A stretch of DNA of 64,000 bases, from assembly GCA_026018925.1 (NCBI GenBank), contig JAKSZU010000005.1, positions 23,546,779 through 23,610,778 on the forward strand. The letters run 5' to 3'. Position 1 is the first letter of the stretch; each line of letters starts with the position of its first letter. This DNA is from Tupaia tana (Eukaryota; Chordata; Mammalia; Scandentia; Tupaiidae). Both the position numbers and the translations under genes were made by a program. Under the pieces are notes generated by a model. That model did no database searches and was not told where the DNA came from. It was given only the letters and a program-made list of their open reading frames with translations. Positions 10,223 to 22,333 of the stretch are shown in pieces.

Positions 10223-10967
10223 AGTAAAAAAAAAAAATTCAAAGCCACGTAATTAATAGATTGATTAGACTGGTGTTTTTGTGGTTTGTTGATTTTGAGA
10301 TTTCTTGTTTAAACGGAGGTATGTGACCTTCAAAGTCTTTTTCTCATTTCTATTGGTAGGCAGTACCTGCTTGGGTTCTTACCATGGAGAGCATATTGGA
10401 GCACAGCGTGGCCTCTTTTTGGTTATGAGACAAGCAACATGGCTTTAGGGGTGGAATTTTTTTTTTTTTTTTGATGCCTGTGAAAAATAAGTTAAAAGAC
10501 AATGAAATCAACAAGTGGAAACTTCCTCTCTCTTATAAGCACACAGACACACACACACACACACATACACACCTATCTTAGCGTCTTCTTCAGCCACGAT
10601 CACGCAGATGCTCGGGATATGTGCCGCAGGATGTGCTGTTCTTGCTTGTTCTCAGCTGGGCGTGTCTCCCGGCAGCCCCTCCTCTGCTGTGGCCTGTTTA
10701 ATGGCACAGGCGACTTGTATGGGCCATAGGCTGGATCGCCTTTGTTGAAGCACAGAAGCATTGTCTCCTGTGTTGGATGGAACACCTAGCATGGATGATT
10801 CGATGACTCTTGATAGAAAATAATCTTTGAAAAATACTCATGGGGGGAAGTATTAAAAGTTAACAAAAAAGGTTAAGCAGTAGGTGGTAAGCCTGGGTTG
10901 GGGACTGCTTCCACATACAAATGACACATGTCGATCAATGTGTTGTCTCAGTATAAACCCAGGGAAG
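10223..10967. other. Single-copy DNA with a CA microsatellite
   Basis: A (CA)n tract lies at 10539-10572 and an 18-T run near 10457-10474. Nothing coding is recognised. Confidence 0.5.
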
Positions 10968-10972
10968 GTGAC

Positions 10973-11348
10973 TGTTATATCAGGAACAGGCCAAGGAACA
11001 TGAAGCCAAATGTTGAAAGGGAAAGGAAAGAAATTTATTAAGAGGTGAAGCTCCGTCACAGTGACCAGACACTCAAGTGACGGTCTGGTGGCCCTCAGCG
11101 GGGCAGCAGGGTTTTTATACAGGCAAGTAAACAAGTTACATAAGGCACATCTGACAGAGGGGTTGCTAGGTACTCAACCGCAATGGCAGGGTCATAAGTG
11201 CATATACCTCAGAAGAATAGCTTGTGCCTAGGAGACGGGGCCACATCTTTGTTTCTGTTTGACTCTCAGTGCTGGTTGTCTAGGCTGACATTAAGATGGC
11301 TGCCAATACAGAGAAAATGGAGGGACAGTTGTCAGGATAGTCTCAACA
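10973..11348 (-). mobile_element. Solo LTR with 5-bp target duplication
   Basis: On the minus strand it runs TGTTGAGACT...GATATAACA (376 bp), the TG...CA ends of a retroviral LTR. GTGAC lies on both sides (10968-10972 and 11349-11353). A TATAAAA box (complement at 11112-11119) and an AATAAA signal (complement at 11034-11039) sit in the right order for U3, R and U5. No internal retroviral sequence is attached, so this is a solo LTR. I do not know its family. Confidence 0.85.
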
Positions 11349-11353
11349 GTGAC

Positions 11354-11699
11354 TGCTGCAAACATGGGTGCACACGTGCTTTGGTTCCCAATCTGAGCTC
11401 TGGGGCTCCACAGAGCCAGGGCAGCTCAGGACAGCCCGCAGTGTGCCCGTGAGATCCTCCTCGTGCAGCACTTCTTCCCTTTGCAATATGGCGTGTCACC
11501 GCCCATCTCACCTCTGAAGCCTAGGATACCTGCCAAACGGGGGATACAAGGGTTAAGGGTTTTATCAGATGGTGCACAAAGGGGTCTGCTGCCCTCTGCT
11601 AGTTGCTTGTCCAGGGGTCTTTGCGCTTTATACTATCAGCCTGTCAGAAGTCGTTTTGGAGCATTTTGTGCAAAGACTCTGTATATGGTCATTTAGTAT
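11354..11699. other. Unassigned sequence
   Basis: Moderately GC-rich, with no repeat or gene recognised. The 77-codon frame (11463-11696) has no recognisable domain. Confidence 0.35.
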
Positions 11700-13070
11700 A
11701 AATTGGTGCATACTTCCAATGCACTGGACACTGTTCTAAGGGCTGGAGATAGAGCCCAAGGGAGACCAAGGCCACAGTTCTCATGAACCTAACATTCTAA
11801 TGATGTCAGGCAGAAACAAATGAATAGATGCAAACAAGAAGGCCAAAGACTATATCCCGGCCATGCAGAGAATTACAATAGCCAGGGCCTGGTTGCTTCC
11901 TCCAGATTGCATAGTAATGGAGGCCTCCCGGGAGCCACCATCTGGCTGAGGTCTGCTCGAGGGTGGAGCAGAGCCAGGGGAGGGCAAGCTGAACTGAGGA
12001 TGTTAGGCTGTGTGCTGAGTACAGGGCAGTGGTCAGTCAGAGAGGAGCAAAGGGCAGGAAGGAGAACAGAGGGGTGTGTCGTGATGGGACTTTGGATGTT
12101 TTTACACAGAATAGGAAATGAGGGGAGTCGCTGATTCTCAGAGGCTGACCCACATGGGAAGGATCCAGGTTTGCAACCAGAGAACCTGAGTACACCAAGC
12201 ACACCTAGCCCATGATCTGAGGCTAGCCGGGGTTGGGGGAATAGGTCACAGTGTGAAGACCCTATTGGGGGTGCTATCTTTCCTTCTGCCTCCCTCACGT
12301 GCTTGGTCACTCACTCATGGAAGAAATAAATGAATAAACTTAAAAAAAAAGACATTTGAATTTTACTCTAAACATGATGGAAAGTCTTTGGAGAGTTTTA
12401 AACAAGAAAACGTCACGATCTGATGTTCATTGTGAAAGACCGCTGCTCTGTGGGCAGTATGTGGTACAGGGGAGGGGGCAGGAGGACCAGGATGGATGGG
12501 GGTGGTGTGGACTGAAGCAGGGCTGAGGGGAATGGCTGTCCTTGGGATGCAGAGAGCTGTGCAGGGACCAGATTTGAGGCTTAGGGAAAGAGGGCCACCC
12601 AAAACACCTTCTAGAGTTTGGGTCCGAGCAAGCAAGCTATTTGCCAAGAAGGGAAACACAGAGAGTAGGAGGCTTGTGAAGGGAAGTCTAACTCCCCTTT
12701 TGATATAAGACAGTGTCTAGGGCATGACTCATCTCGGAACTCAATGAGTTGAATGATAAATGTTGAAAGAGGTGCCCAGGAAAGGACTCTTCACTGGTCT
12801 GCCAAGGAAGGGGCAGCAAGGGCTGAAGGGAGCCAGACGAGATGGTAGGAAGGTGCTGGGGTTGCAGAGCAGCCAGCTACAGTGAGGGCTAAACAAGGCT
12901 GACGGGGGTTGCTGAAAATGCCAGGCCTGGGAGAAGAAACTATGGGAGGCTTTTGCTAGCAGCCTGGGAGAAGTAGCTGCTGAATACGTTGGGTCTAGGA
13001 AGTTGTAGGTAGAATTGGGAATGAAGAAAACAGAGAATTGGCTTAAAGAAGAAGAAAAAGAAAAATGAAC
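11700..13070 (-). mobile_element. LINE-2, antisense, split by a SINE
   Basis: CACTGGACACTGTTCTAAGGGCTGG and the later TGGAGAGTTTTAAACAAGAAAACG..CACGATCTGATG are the reverse complement of well-known L2 3' segments. A type C SINE interrupts it. This is an ancient fossil and does not code. Confidence 0.75.
12135..12354 (+). mobile_element. SINE type C inserted in L2
   Basis: CCCACATGGGAAGGATCCAGG box, GGTCACAGTGTGAAGACCC body, AAGAAATAAATGAATAAAC tail. Confidence 0.8.
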
Positions 13071-13204
13071 TGAACTGCTAGGGCCTTAGAAGGTTTCTCA
13101 GAGTAGAAAACTTTTCTTAAATTAGGCACTCCAGTAGCATTTCTGCTCTTGTAAAATAAAATAAAATTCATGCTTGGAATTGGGAAGCATTTTTGTTTTG
13201 TTTT

Positions 13205-13427
13205 GTTTCAGTTTGCAATAGGGCACGTGCTCTCACCAGAGACAAAGAGAAAGGGAGAAAGGGAGAAATTGCACCCCCCAAGGGGATGGCCACATGGCAA
13301 TCTTTTCTCCAGTCCCCTTTCAGGATTTTGGGCGCACACACACATATTCCCAGGTCTGAGACACAGCTTTCTAGTTGGCCATGTGTTAAGGCCAGCCGCC
13401 TTAACCACACACCACCGGCTGGCCCCA
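13205..13427 (-). mobile_element. SINE type A/D
   Basis: Complement of the body with ATGGCCACATGGCAATC and head ACACCACCGGCTGGCCCCA. Poorly preserved duplications (GAATTGGGAAG and GAGTTGGAAAG) flank it. Confidence 0.85.
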
Positions 13428-13573
13428 GAGTTGGAAAGTTTTAAATGTCTTTAAAGGAATTAAAGTATAAATTTGGTAGATGTATATAAAATAAAGATAT
13501 AACTGTAAATGGAAAATGTAAATTTATAGTTATAACCACATCATTTAAATTGTGATTTTTTAATTAGAAATTA

Positions 13574-13875
13574 AGGGACCAGTAGATGGCGTAATGGTTA
13601 CGTCACTGGACTCCCACGTAACTGACCATGGCTTGAGTCCCGGAATCAGTGGCTTAAAACTCATGCTGGGTGTGTGTGTGTGTGTGTGTGTGTGTGCACG
13701 TGCCCAAGATCCCAAAAGGAGAATGGAGGAGAAGGGCTCATGGTGTGGCCATCCTCCCTGGGGCGGGGGCATGACTTCTCACTTTCTGTCTCTCTCTGTC
13801 TCTCCAGCGAGCACATACACCCCATCACAAAAATCTCTCTCAAAAATAAATAAATAAATAAAAATTTTTTAAAAG
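13574..13875 (+). mobile_element. SINE type A with TG expansion
   Basis: GGGACCAGTAGATGGCGTAATGG head. The GTGTGTG part of the body has expanded to a (TG)n run at about 13670-13696. The tail is (AAAT)n. Confidence 0.9.
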
Positions 13876-13995
13876 AAGAAGAAATTAAGTAGAAAGGACC
13901 AAATACAAACTGTATTCATCTATTTTTTCATTATTTTTACAAACCCATATTAGAAGCAGTAACAGTAGTTTCAGAGGTCATTTCTTTTTTTTTTC

Positions 13996-14095
13996 CTTTA
14001 TTCATGATAAAGTATATGTGTGAGTGAGCAAGAGAGAAATGAGCCCCCTCCACAGGGTCTGGTCATAACACAATTCCCATACTCCAGTGCGGAGG
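13996..14095 (-). mobile_element. SINE type C fragment
   Basis: TTTATTCATGATAAAGTATATG plus GAGAGAAATGAGCCC..GGTCTGGTCATAACACAAT resembles the complement of the type C 3' part. The head is missing. Confidence 0.5.
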
Positions 14096-14724
14096 TCACT
14101 TTCAGAGAGGAGTAAGTAGCTTGCTCTTTTGTTGATAACAAAAAACTGCTATTGGTGGCTGAGGTTTCAAAGTTGTATGAGATTTCACTCTTGAACTTAT
14201 TTGCTAAGCTAAAAAAGCTGTGGAGGCTTCTTCTAGTCCGTAGGCTGGGAAAACTGTGTCCAAACAGGAAATGCTGATTATTTGTAAGTGATCATTGCTC
14301 ATTCTGACAGTAGATCGTCCTTGGATGCTCAAGGGACCATCTCCTTTTAAACATTCACATAAAGATAGTTTGCATGATAATGTCATTGTATAGCATTTCA
14401 GTATTAGCTGACCTACTAAATTTCAAGATGCCTAAATAAAGATAACCCACAATAATTTACTTATATTAGACTAGATTTTGGGACCTATTAAGTAACTAGC
14501 CTCATAGTTAGAGAAATGGATAACAAATATTTTTCTTTTTGGCAATCAAGTGGAATAAGCATGAGGCTTAAAAAGTACAATGGAAAAGTGCACTGAGCAG
14601 GAAAGGAATGGAAGGTTGCTCAACATATCTGCAGGAAACCATTTCCCCCACCATCATCTCTGCATTTCAAAAAGCAAATGCAATTCCAGCCAGATTTGCA
14701 GCCTGACTTGCAGGGTGATATGCT

Positions 14725-14760
<36 letters not shown>

Positions 14761-15083
14761 ATGTGTGTTAGCTCACTCAGTGAAGCTTCGATTATATCTC
14801 CTAGGGGAATATTAGCGATTTCTCTTTATAAGCAGCTTGGGTTATTTGTCCCAAATGACTGACATTTCTGAATTTGAACATCTCTCAATAGCTTCTATCC
14901 TTAGGAATCCAATATCTTGTGAGCAAAGAATAGAGGATAAATATTATGATTATGATATTTATACTTTGAGCCACAAGTATTTCAAATAATCAGTTCTATC
15001 CATTCATTTGAAATAGTGACTTCATAATAGCAGCAGCATCAGTTTAAAATTACAAAAAAAGAAGAATCGTCCCATAGCGTTTT

Positions 15084-15086
<3 letters not shown>
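14096..15086. other. Single-copy DNA with a TG microsatellite
   Basis: A (TG)n tract lies at 14727-14760. The remainder is AT-rich and shows nothing coding. Confidence 0.5.

Positions 15087-15117
<31 letters not shown>
15087..15117 (+). repeat. (TG)n microsatellite
   Basis: About 15 perfect TG units, at the 5' edge of an L2 fragment. Confidence 0.95.
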
Positions 15118-15119
<2 letters not shown>

Positions 15120-16367
15120 AGGTATTTTGCATCTTGCTAAAAAACAGCTCCTCTTCCTGCTATCTGCCCTTGAATGTCCATCTCTTGAATGTGCAGGTCT
15201 TCAACCTCTTCTGGCCCTCCACATGTCCCTGTGCTTTCAACCCCTGCTCTGATCCAGTGACCTCAGTTCTGTGTGGTTAGCCAGACTTCCTTCTGATCCT
15301 CAGATCCAGGCTTAGTGAATGAATTTTGGACTTTCCCAACAGGTCATTTCCTTCTAAGTGTGTCTAGTCCCAAGGCCCCCAACAACCAACATGCCAAAAT
15401 ATTAACTAACTTTATATATCTCCAACATAGATACATGCACGCAAATGCACACGGCAAAAGTAGGAGAGGGGGATGAAGTAGACGTACACTTTTCTCTTGC
15501 TATAAATCCTATCTTGGTTGCAAGTTACTCCAACCAGGAAATGGAAAACTCGTTCTTGGTCTCTCCCAGTCCCATACTGTCTGTACGTAAATGACTTCTA
15601 CCTGACGTTGTGCTCCTGTGCCCCCTTCTTCCTACTGCCCCTCAACCACGGCGCAGCCCCAGCTGGCCTGACCGTCCCTGCTATCTTCTTTCCCTTCCCC
15701 TCAGCCTTCCCTATAGCACGAGCATGGCTCCAGGCTTCACCAACCCCACCTGGTCTCCCTACCTTCATCCTGACCCATCTGATTCTATTCTTAACCAAAA
15801 TGATACTTTTGGAACTGAATCATGTCATTCAGTCCTCTATTCAGAAACTTACAGTGGCTTCTAGCCTCATTGAGAATTTAAGTCCAAATCCTTGCAGCGG
15901 TCCAGCCCCTACATGATCACATGTGATCCACATGATCACATGTGATCACATGGTCACCCTCAGCAACTGCTGGCCTCACGTGTTCTTCTCTGACATACTG
16001 ATCTCCTTATTCAACCTCCCCAGGTAGATTATTTCTTCAGGCTTTGAACTTGCTATTACCCTGACCCTCTTCCTCAGAAACCCATCTCCTGGCTCAGCCT
16101 CCTCCTCTAAGTTGTTACATCCTCAGCACTGCCTCCTCAATGGCCCATGGCAACCCCCTCCCCACACACCTTATCCTTGTCTCACTGCCATGTCGCACCA
16201 GATAGAGCATATCATTCCTTTCCTTGGTTGCTTTTTCCACACAGGTTCACAAAGTATACATGCTCCATGAGGCTACAATTTTTGTCAGCTTTACCATTGA
16301 ATCCTCAGCTTAAAATAATAGGAATGAAATGCACAGAATTGAAATAAATGAATGAAATCATCTGGGC
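15118..16367 (+). mobile_element. LINE-2, sense, about 1.2 kb
   Basis: Pyrimidine-rich text that parallels L2: CTTGAATGTCCATCTC, AACATGCCAAAATATTAAC, AATCATGTCATTCAGTCC, AGAAACTTACAGTGGCTTC, and an end with AAATAAATGAATGAA. The open frames in it are remnants without function. A doubled palindrome sits at 15911-15953. Confidence 0.7.
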
Positions 16368-16384
16368 AGCATTGAAAAAAAAAA

Positions 16385-16625
16385 AACTGTCCACCCAACG
16401 TGGTGGTGCAGTCACAGCAAACTGAACTGCAGCGCTGGAAGTCACATGGCCGGCTGCAGTCTGGATCACAGCTGGTGTGCGCATGCCCCAGATCCTAGGC
16501 AGCTGGAGGTCTGGCCAAAGGAGATCGCGGCTTGACAAGAGGCGGTCTAGGGTGCTTCTCTCTATCTCACTCACACATGCACGCGTGTACTCCATCCATC
16601 ACGAATAAAATAAACTCAGTTAAAA
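16385..16625 (+). mobile_element. SINE type C variant
   Basis: Head with AACTGAACTGCAGCGCTGGAAG shares its unusual wording with the copy at 31405. The body has GATCGCGGCTTGAC and the tail AATAAAATAAACTC. Confidence 0.7.
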
Positions 16626-16814
16626 ATTACTACTGTACAAATTCTAACATTTGAGTCAGAACTTCAAGGTGTGGGATCCAGGAATTACTAGTTCTTTATG
16701 AGGTTTCCATGTAATCCACTACCCAACCCAGACTGAGGGCCATTGTGAGCAGAAGGATTTATTAAACCAAAGATGTCATTCCAGCTTCAAATTCTTCAAC
16801 AGCTCTGTTTTTGG

Positions 16815-17010
16815 TTTTTTAAGTTGTATTTATTTGTGCCTGCAGAGGTATGTGCTGAAGAGCATCCCTAATGGGGTCTTCACGCTATCATCTACCTCCA
16901 GCATGGATCACTGGTGTGCTGGACATTTTCAGGGAGGACCCAGGACATGAACCCAGGACCTTTCCCATGTAGGTCTAGTTACATTACCTCTGTACCACCA
17001 TCTGGCTGTG
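16815..17010 (-). mobile_element. SINE type C
   Basis: Complement of the tail (TTGTATTTATTTGTG) and head box (GAACCCAGGACCTTTCCCATG), ending CACCATCTGGCTGTGG. Confidence 0.75.
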
Positions 17011-17039
17011 GTAGCTCTCCATTTTCTTATGAAACCACA

Positions 17040-17512
17040 CCTGAACTCCATAAGGTGACATTTGAGATGTTGTGCCTATTAGACCCATAGGGAGCATTTC
17101 GGCCTTGAGTCTGGGGCTCACCTGCCTGCCCCTCCTTTGCGACACTGTGGAATCATTTGAGTCTTCCCTGATATGTGAAGTAATTTCCTGCCCTTTCTAG
17201 CCTCTGCCATGCCATTTCCCTGCCTATAATGCTTTCTTCCTACTCCGTTGGGTGGATTGTTCATAGATAAAGTTTTGACTCAAACGTCGGGGTTTATGTA
17301 TAGTTTTCCCTTATACCTTATTTTTTCTATACACCCTGCATAATTAATGGTTGCTTTTATCCCACATTGTATGTCATATCCATATTATACTCCATTATAA
17401 TTCACCATTCCACATCTGCCTCTCATTAGACTATAAACTCCCAAAGGATAACGAGAACATTCCATCATTCTATCCTCAACATCTACCAAGTCATTAAATA
17501 TAATCCTTCAGT
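17040..17512 (+). mobile_element. LINE-2 3' end
   Basis: CCATTTCCCTGCCTATAATGC, GTTTTGACTCAAACGTC and ATTAGACTATAAACTCCCAAAG correspond in order to L2 3' sequence. Diverged. Confidence 0.65.
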
Positions 17513-18097
17513 GTGCTACAACAAAAGTTTTCTTAACGATGGGAGACATCTTTTACTGGCTTTTCTTGAGTGCTCAGTAGCTAGATACCTGTATACACAT
17601 GCATGTAAGCACACATGTGCATGTGCACAAACACACACACACACACACACACACCCTAATATGTGTGTCCAATCCTGGTCCCTTGGTCCTGAAGAGAGAG
17701 CGTATGTTACCTATTGTTGTCAGCTTATTCATCTTTTCTTTATGTGGAGACATCGTCTGCCTCCTTTCTCTGAAACCTAAATTTAGTCTCTACTACTTTC
17801 TCTTTTCAGCAGATGACCTCCTTTTGTTCTTTATGTTTTTAAACATAGTAATGAAGAAAGACTTTCTAAGTGACATCTCTTATGTGCTTGTTTCTAAAAA
17901 GAAAAGATTTGCTCTCCCTCTCCAGGTGTAACTCTCCTTCTCAGTCTCTGATCCTATCTTCTATCACTACTTAATGGACCTTGATTTTGTTCTAACTCTC
18001 ATTCATTTGCTCTCTCTCGCTTTCTCTCTCTCTCTTTCTCTCTCTCCCCACCTTTAGTTTTCTAATGTTACTTTATCTTATTATTTATTTTTATATA
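17513..18097. other. Pyrimidine-rich sequence with an AC microsatellite
   Basis: An (AC)n tract lies at 17629-17655 and (TC)n at 18010-18048. The rest could be further L2, but I cannot show it. Confidence 0.4.
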
Positions 18098-18337
18098 GAG
18101 AGAGATTTTTGCTATAGGGCACGTGTGCTCGCCAGAGAGAGAGAGAGAGAAAGTGAGAAATCACCCCCCAGGGAGGATGGCCACGCCACTATCCCTTTTC
18201 CTCCAGTCTCTCGGGATTTGGGGTATGCATGCACATGTGCTTGGCATGAGTTTTAAACTGCCGGGTCTGGGACTCAAACCATGATTGACTATGTGGGAGT
18301 CCAGTGATTTAACCATCATGCCATCTGCTGGTCCCAA
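18098..18337 (-). mobile_element. SINE type A
   Basis: Complement TTTTTGCTATAGGGCACGTG to CATGCCATCTGCTGGTCCCA. The head carries a one-base variant of the type B CTCF-like word. Confidence 0.93.
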
Positions 18338-18756
18338 TTTTTCAGTGTTCTTACCTCTCTTAGCATTTAAAAAAATGAAGGCAGTCAGCAGCCTGCCTGG
18401 CCCCTGTGTGAGCACTCTCTGCTGCCTTCTCTCATCATCTCCCTGTCAATAGCTGGTGAAAATTAGATTCTGCCCACAGCTTCCGGTTCATCAGCATGAT
18501 CTCCGTAAACCCCACCATGTGTGTTTCTCTGGTAATGTAGAGGTTGCCCTCTGAACGCCAGCCTCAGTGCCATTCTGCCCTAGTTTCCCTCTGCCTGCTG
18601 ACAAACAGCGTCCACCTCTAGCCTTTAGTTTCCCTGAAGGAAACTAGTGATTTGTGCTCTTCTGCCTCTGGTGCCTCTTCCCTCTTGCAGCCCTTCTGCA
18701 GCTTGCAAGGCCATCAGGCGATGAATGAGAGAACTTAACAGAGTGCATTCAACACA

Positions 18757-18757
<1 letters not shown>
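18338..18757. other. Unassigned sequence
   Basis: No repeat or gene recognised with confidence. Confidence 0.35.
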
Positions 18758-18787
<30 letters not shown>

Positions 18788-19033
18788 GGAGAGGTTTTTG
18801 CTATAGGGCGCGTGCACTCACCAGACAGACAGAGACAGAGAGACAGATAGTGAGAAATCACCCCCCGGGAGGATGGCCACCCCGTAATCCCTTCACCTCC
18901 ATTCTCCTCTCGGGATCTTGGGCACGCACGCACACGCGCCCGGCATGAGTTTAAGCCACCGGGTCCGGGATGCGAACCACGGTCAACTACGTGGGAGTCC
19001 AGCGACATAGCCATTACGCTAACTACTGGTCCC
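18758..19033 (-). mobile_element. SINE type A with long poly(A) and target duplication
   Basis: A T run of about 28 begins it. TTCAACACAC occurs before (about 18749) and after (about 19038) the element. Many CpGs remain, so it is young. Confidence 0.95.
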
Positions 19034-19039
19034 AACGTT

Positions 19040-20130
19040 CAACACACTCTTGTGTCTCCTTCCCAACTGGTCATTTGCTCTTTGTCTCTTCTTTGTTGAT
19101 TCTTCTCAAGAAAACCTTTTGCTCTGAAGGTTATACTTATCCAACTCTGACGGCAATTTTTATTCTGGCACCAGTCTATTTATCTACCGTGTACCTAAAA
19201 TGTTCTGCCTTTACCTTCAACATTGCAAGTCTAAACTCACCTCTTCTCTTCCCAAGACTTTATAAAGTAGATCTTTATAAATGATTTCTTCTTGTCATAT
19301 CTCCTGACTCAAGTGTCGCAAGCCTCTGGTCACCTCGACTCCTCCTTTAGTTGCCCTTCACAGCCATTCACTCTTTGCAGCCAGTGGACTTTTTCTTCCC
19401 CATGCTCGCTTAATCCTTCCTATCCTTGGTTGCTTCCTGTCATCCTGGCTTTGGTCTCTCCTTTTGTATTACAACTGCAGCCTTGGCCTTCCGACAGTCC
19501 TTTTGTTTTGTTTTTTTGGAGAGGTTTTTCGCTATAGGGCGCATGCATTCGCCAGACAGAGAGAGAGAGAGACATAGAGACAGAAAGCGAGAAATCACCC
19601 CCCGGGGGGATGGTCACGCCCCAATCCCTTCTCCTTCATTCTCCTCTTGGGATCTTGGGCATGCACGCACACGCGCCCGGCGTGAGTTTTAAGCCACCAG
19701 GTCTGGGACGCAAACCGCGGTCGACTACGTGGGAGTCCAGCGACATAGCCATTACGCTAACTGCTGGTTCTCCCGACAGCCCATTTTCATCACGTCACTC
19801 TGCTCACAGTCTACGGAGATTCCCTTATCTCTCTTGCAGGATTATGTAACTACCCAGTCATCAGGGGCTTCCACAGCCGGCCCCACCTTAGTAATTCCAG
19901 CACCCCACAGGTCTGCCAGCTGTGAGTTCTCTCTCTTCTGTCCCTTTTGAAAAATGCTTTTGTTCCCCCTCTATAAAGGGCTCCCCACTTTCTCCTCTTG
20001 CCCTAGCTCCCCTTTCTCAATGTTCATGTTTCTCTATGAGTACATCCTGCACAGAGCCCTGCTTTTCTGTTACTCCTACTTATTCATTCTTAATCACTGA
20101 GATGACTAAATGAGAGCCTTCAAATGAAAA
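19040..20130 (+). mobile_element. LINE-2-like, split by a SINE
   Basis: ACATTGCAAGTCTAAACTCACC, CACGTCACTCTGCTCACAGTC and the general CT-rich wording follow L2 order. Heavily diverged. A type A SINE lies inside it. Confidence 0.5.
19510..19771 (-). mobile_element. SINE type A with target duplication
   Basis: CCGACAGTCC (before) and CCGACAGCCC (after) flank it. The CpG-rich body is nearly intact. Confidence 0.95.
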
Positions 20131-20189
20131 ATCCTGGTTGCTACGGTTCCTCGAAGTCTTAGCACTTTATTAAGTTAGTCAAAAGCACT

Positions 20190-20422
20190 GGTGTAGGGCA
20201 GCAGGTGGTGGTGCCCTGATGCCACCCCTAGACCCCCATGGGAAAGGTCTTGGGTTCTCATCCTAGGACCTTTTTGAGCTAAGTGCACGTGGGTCCATGA
20301 TCTGGGCTGGCTGAGACTGGGGATAGATTGTGGTGTGAAGACCTCCATTGAAGGTGTCTCTCTGTCTCTTTCTTTCTCTTTTCCTCATGGAGGATATAAA
20401 TGAACTAATCAAAAAAAAAAAA
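20190..20422 (+). mobile_element. SINE type C
   Basis: CCCCATGGGAAAGGTCTTGGGTTC box, ATGATCTGGGCTGGCTGAG body, GATATAAATGAACTAATC and A-tail. Confidence 0.8.
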
Positions 20423-20692
20423 AGAAAAAGCACTGTGGTAGAGTACCTGACTGGGCCATGGTCTTTATTTGATTCTCCCTAATGATTAATTTGACACTTT
20501 AAAGTATAGGTCCTTAATGGATATATTTTGTTAATGAGCAATCAAAACTGGCTTGAAAACATTCAAGGAACCAGTATATTGTTGCATTTCAATAAATAAT
20601 AGCTTTGAAAAGGAGCTAAGTTGAAATCAAATGCCTAGTTTGATAACCTTTTATTAACAATCTTTAGGGATCTTTGATTGGTTAGTTGTTTC

Positions 20693-20961
20693 TTTTAAGG
20701 CATTTGCCATAGGGTGTGTGCGCCCACTGAAGAAAGAGAGAGAGAAACAGGGAGAGAGAAACAGAGAGAGGAAAAGTGAGAAATCACCCTGCGGCAGGGA
20801 TGGCCATACCACAATCCTTCTCCATTCTTCTCTTGGAACTTTGAACATGCATGTACACAACACTCAGCAAAAAACTTCAAGTCACCCTGTCTGGGACTCA
20901 GACTGCTGTCAGCCATGTGAGAGTCCATTTTCTCAACTCCCATGCCACCTGTGGACCCCAG
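20693..20961 (-). mobile_element. SINE type A (diverged)
   Basis: Complement AAGGCATTTGCCATAGGGTG to CATGCCACCTGTGGACCCCA, with an enlarged GA-rich part. Confidence 0.85.
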
Positions 20962-21112
20962 GTTTCTTGAAGACAGAGGTCTTAAACCTCTCTGTCTCTA
21001 GTGTTTCTCAATTATACAGAAAAGGGGTTTATAGATTCAACCATTCAATACTACTTCATAAACATCTGCAAGAGGAATATATTGATTTTTCTAACTACAA
21101 AATAGCAATGAG

Positions 21113-21366
21113 GGAACCAGCAGTTACGTAATGGCTATGTCGCTGGACTCCCACGTAGTGACCGCGGTTCGCGTCTCGGACCCGGTGGCTTACAACTCAC
21201 GCCGGGCGCGTGTGCGTGCGTGCCCAAGATCCCGAGAGGAGAGTGGAGGAGAAGGGATTGCGGCGTGACCATCCCCCCGGGGGGTGATTTCTCGCTTTCT
21301 GTCTCTATGTCTCTCTCTGTCTGTCTGGCGAGCGCACGCGCCCTATAACGAAAAAACCTCTCCAAA

Positions 21367-21399
<33 letters not shown>

Positions 21400-21405
21400 A
21401 AAAAA
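21113..21405 (+). mobile_element. SINE type A with target duplication
   Basis: AAAATAGCAATGA precedes and follows it (about 21099-21112 and 21405-21418). The tail is a long interrupted poly(A). CpG content is high. Confidence 0.95.
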
Positions 21406-21514
21406 AAATAGCAATGACATTTTCTGACACATGATCCAAAACTTTACTCAATTATCAGTCCTATTTTTTTTTTTAATCTTCTTTTGCCATGACAGATTTT
21501 CTTTTTTTTTTTTT

Positions 21515-21659
21515 CATTTATTCATTCACTTATTTTAATTCGACCAGAGAGAGATTATGAGAGAGAGAGAGAGAGTGAGAAAGCAAGCCACCAGGTCTGA
21601 GACTCAAACCATGTGATTGGGAGGCCAGCACCTTAACCACCACGCCACCTGCTGGTCCC
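21515..21659 (-). mobile_element. SINE type B; CTCF-like head
   Basis: T-rich tail complement, GACCAGAGAGAGATTATG, and head complement with GCCACCTGCTGG at 21644-21655. Confidence 0.9.
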
Positions 21660-21810
21660 CAACCGTGACAGACTTTCTTCATGCCCACACCAAACTTCAT
21701 TCTAGCTTTTATCCCATGTTTATATTTGTGAGGTTCCAAGAACCAGTTATGTTTGCTCCACAGCTAGGCCCCTGTGCTTTGAGCTGTCTAAAGTGTCTAC
21801 TACACTCTCT

Positions 21811-21990
21811 TTTTTTTTTTTCATTTTATTTATCATCATCATCATTTTATAATTTGCAACAGGACATATGCACTCACCAGAGAGAGAAAGAGACAAAAGT
21901 GAGAAAGCAAGCCACTGGGTCCAGGTCTTGAACCACAATTGGCCATGTGAAGTCCAACACCTTAACCACTGTGATACCTGCCCCCCCCCC
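21811..21990 (-). mobile_element. SINE type B/A intermediate with target duplication
   Basis: It retains the CAACAGGACATATGCACTC end of type A but the short body of type B. TACTACACTCT and TACTATACTCT flank it. Confidence 0.85.
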
Positions 21991-22333
21991 ATACTATACT
22001 CTTAAATAGACAAAATAGAATATAAACTAAAAAGAAGTTTTTTTAGAATTCCTTGATGGACCAAAGTTTGAAATGATAGAGTTAGTTATACATAGAAGTA
22101 GGACCTTAAAGGTTCCTTCAAAACAGTTAAACTGTCCAAGGGCATTGCTTTTTCATTTCAAGACTTTGACTTATACCTATATCCTTGATAGATTTTTTTT
22201 TCAGATAGATTCCATGATGACAAATGAACACCTTAGTCCTCCCCTAACAGTTGATTGAAATAGAAGTAATCAATGTAAAAAAATCACCATTTGAGTAAGC
22301 CTTAGAAATCTCCCTTAAAGATAAGCTTTCCAG

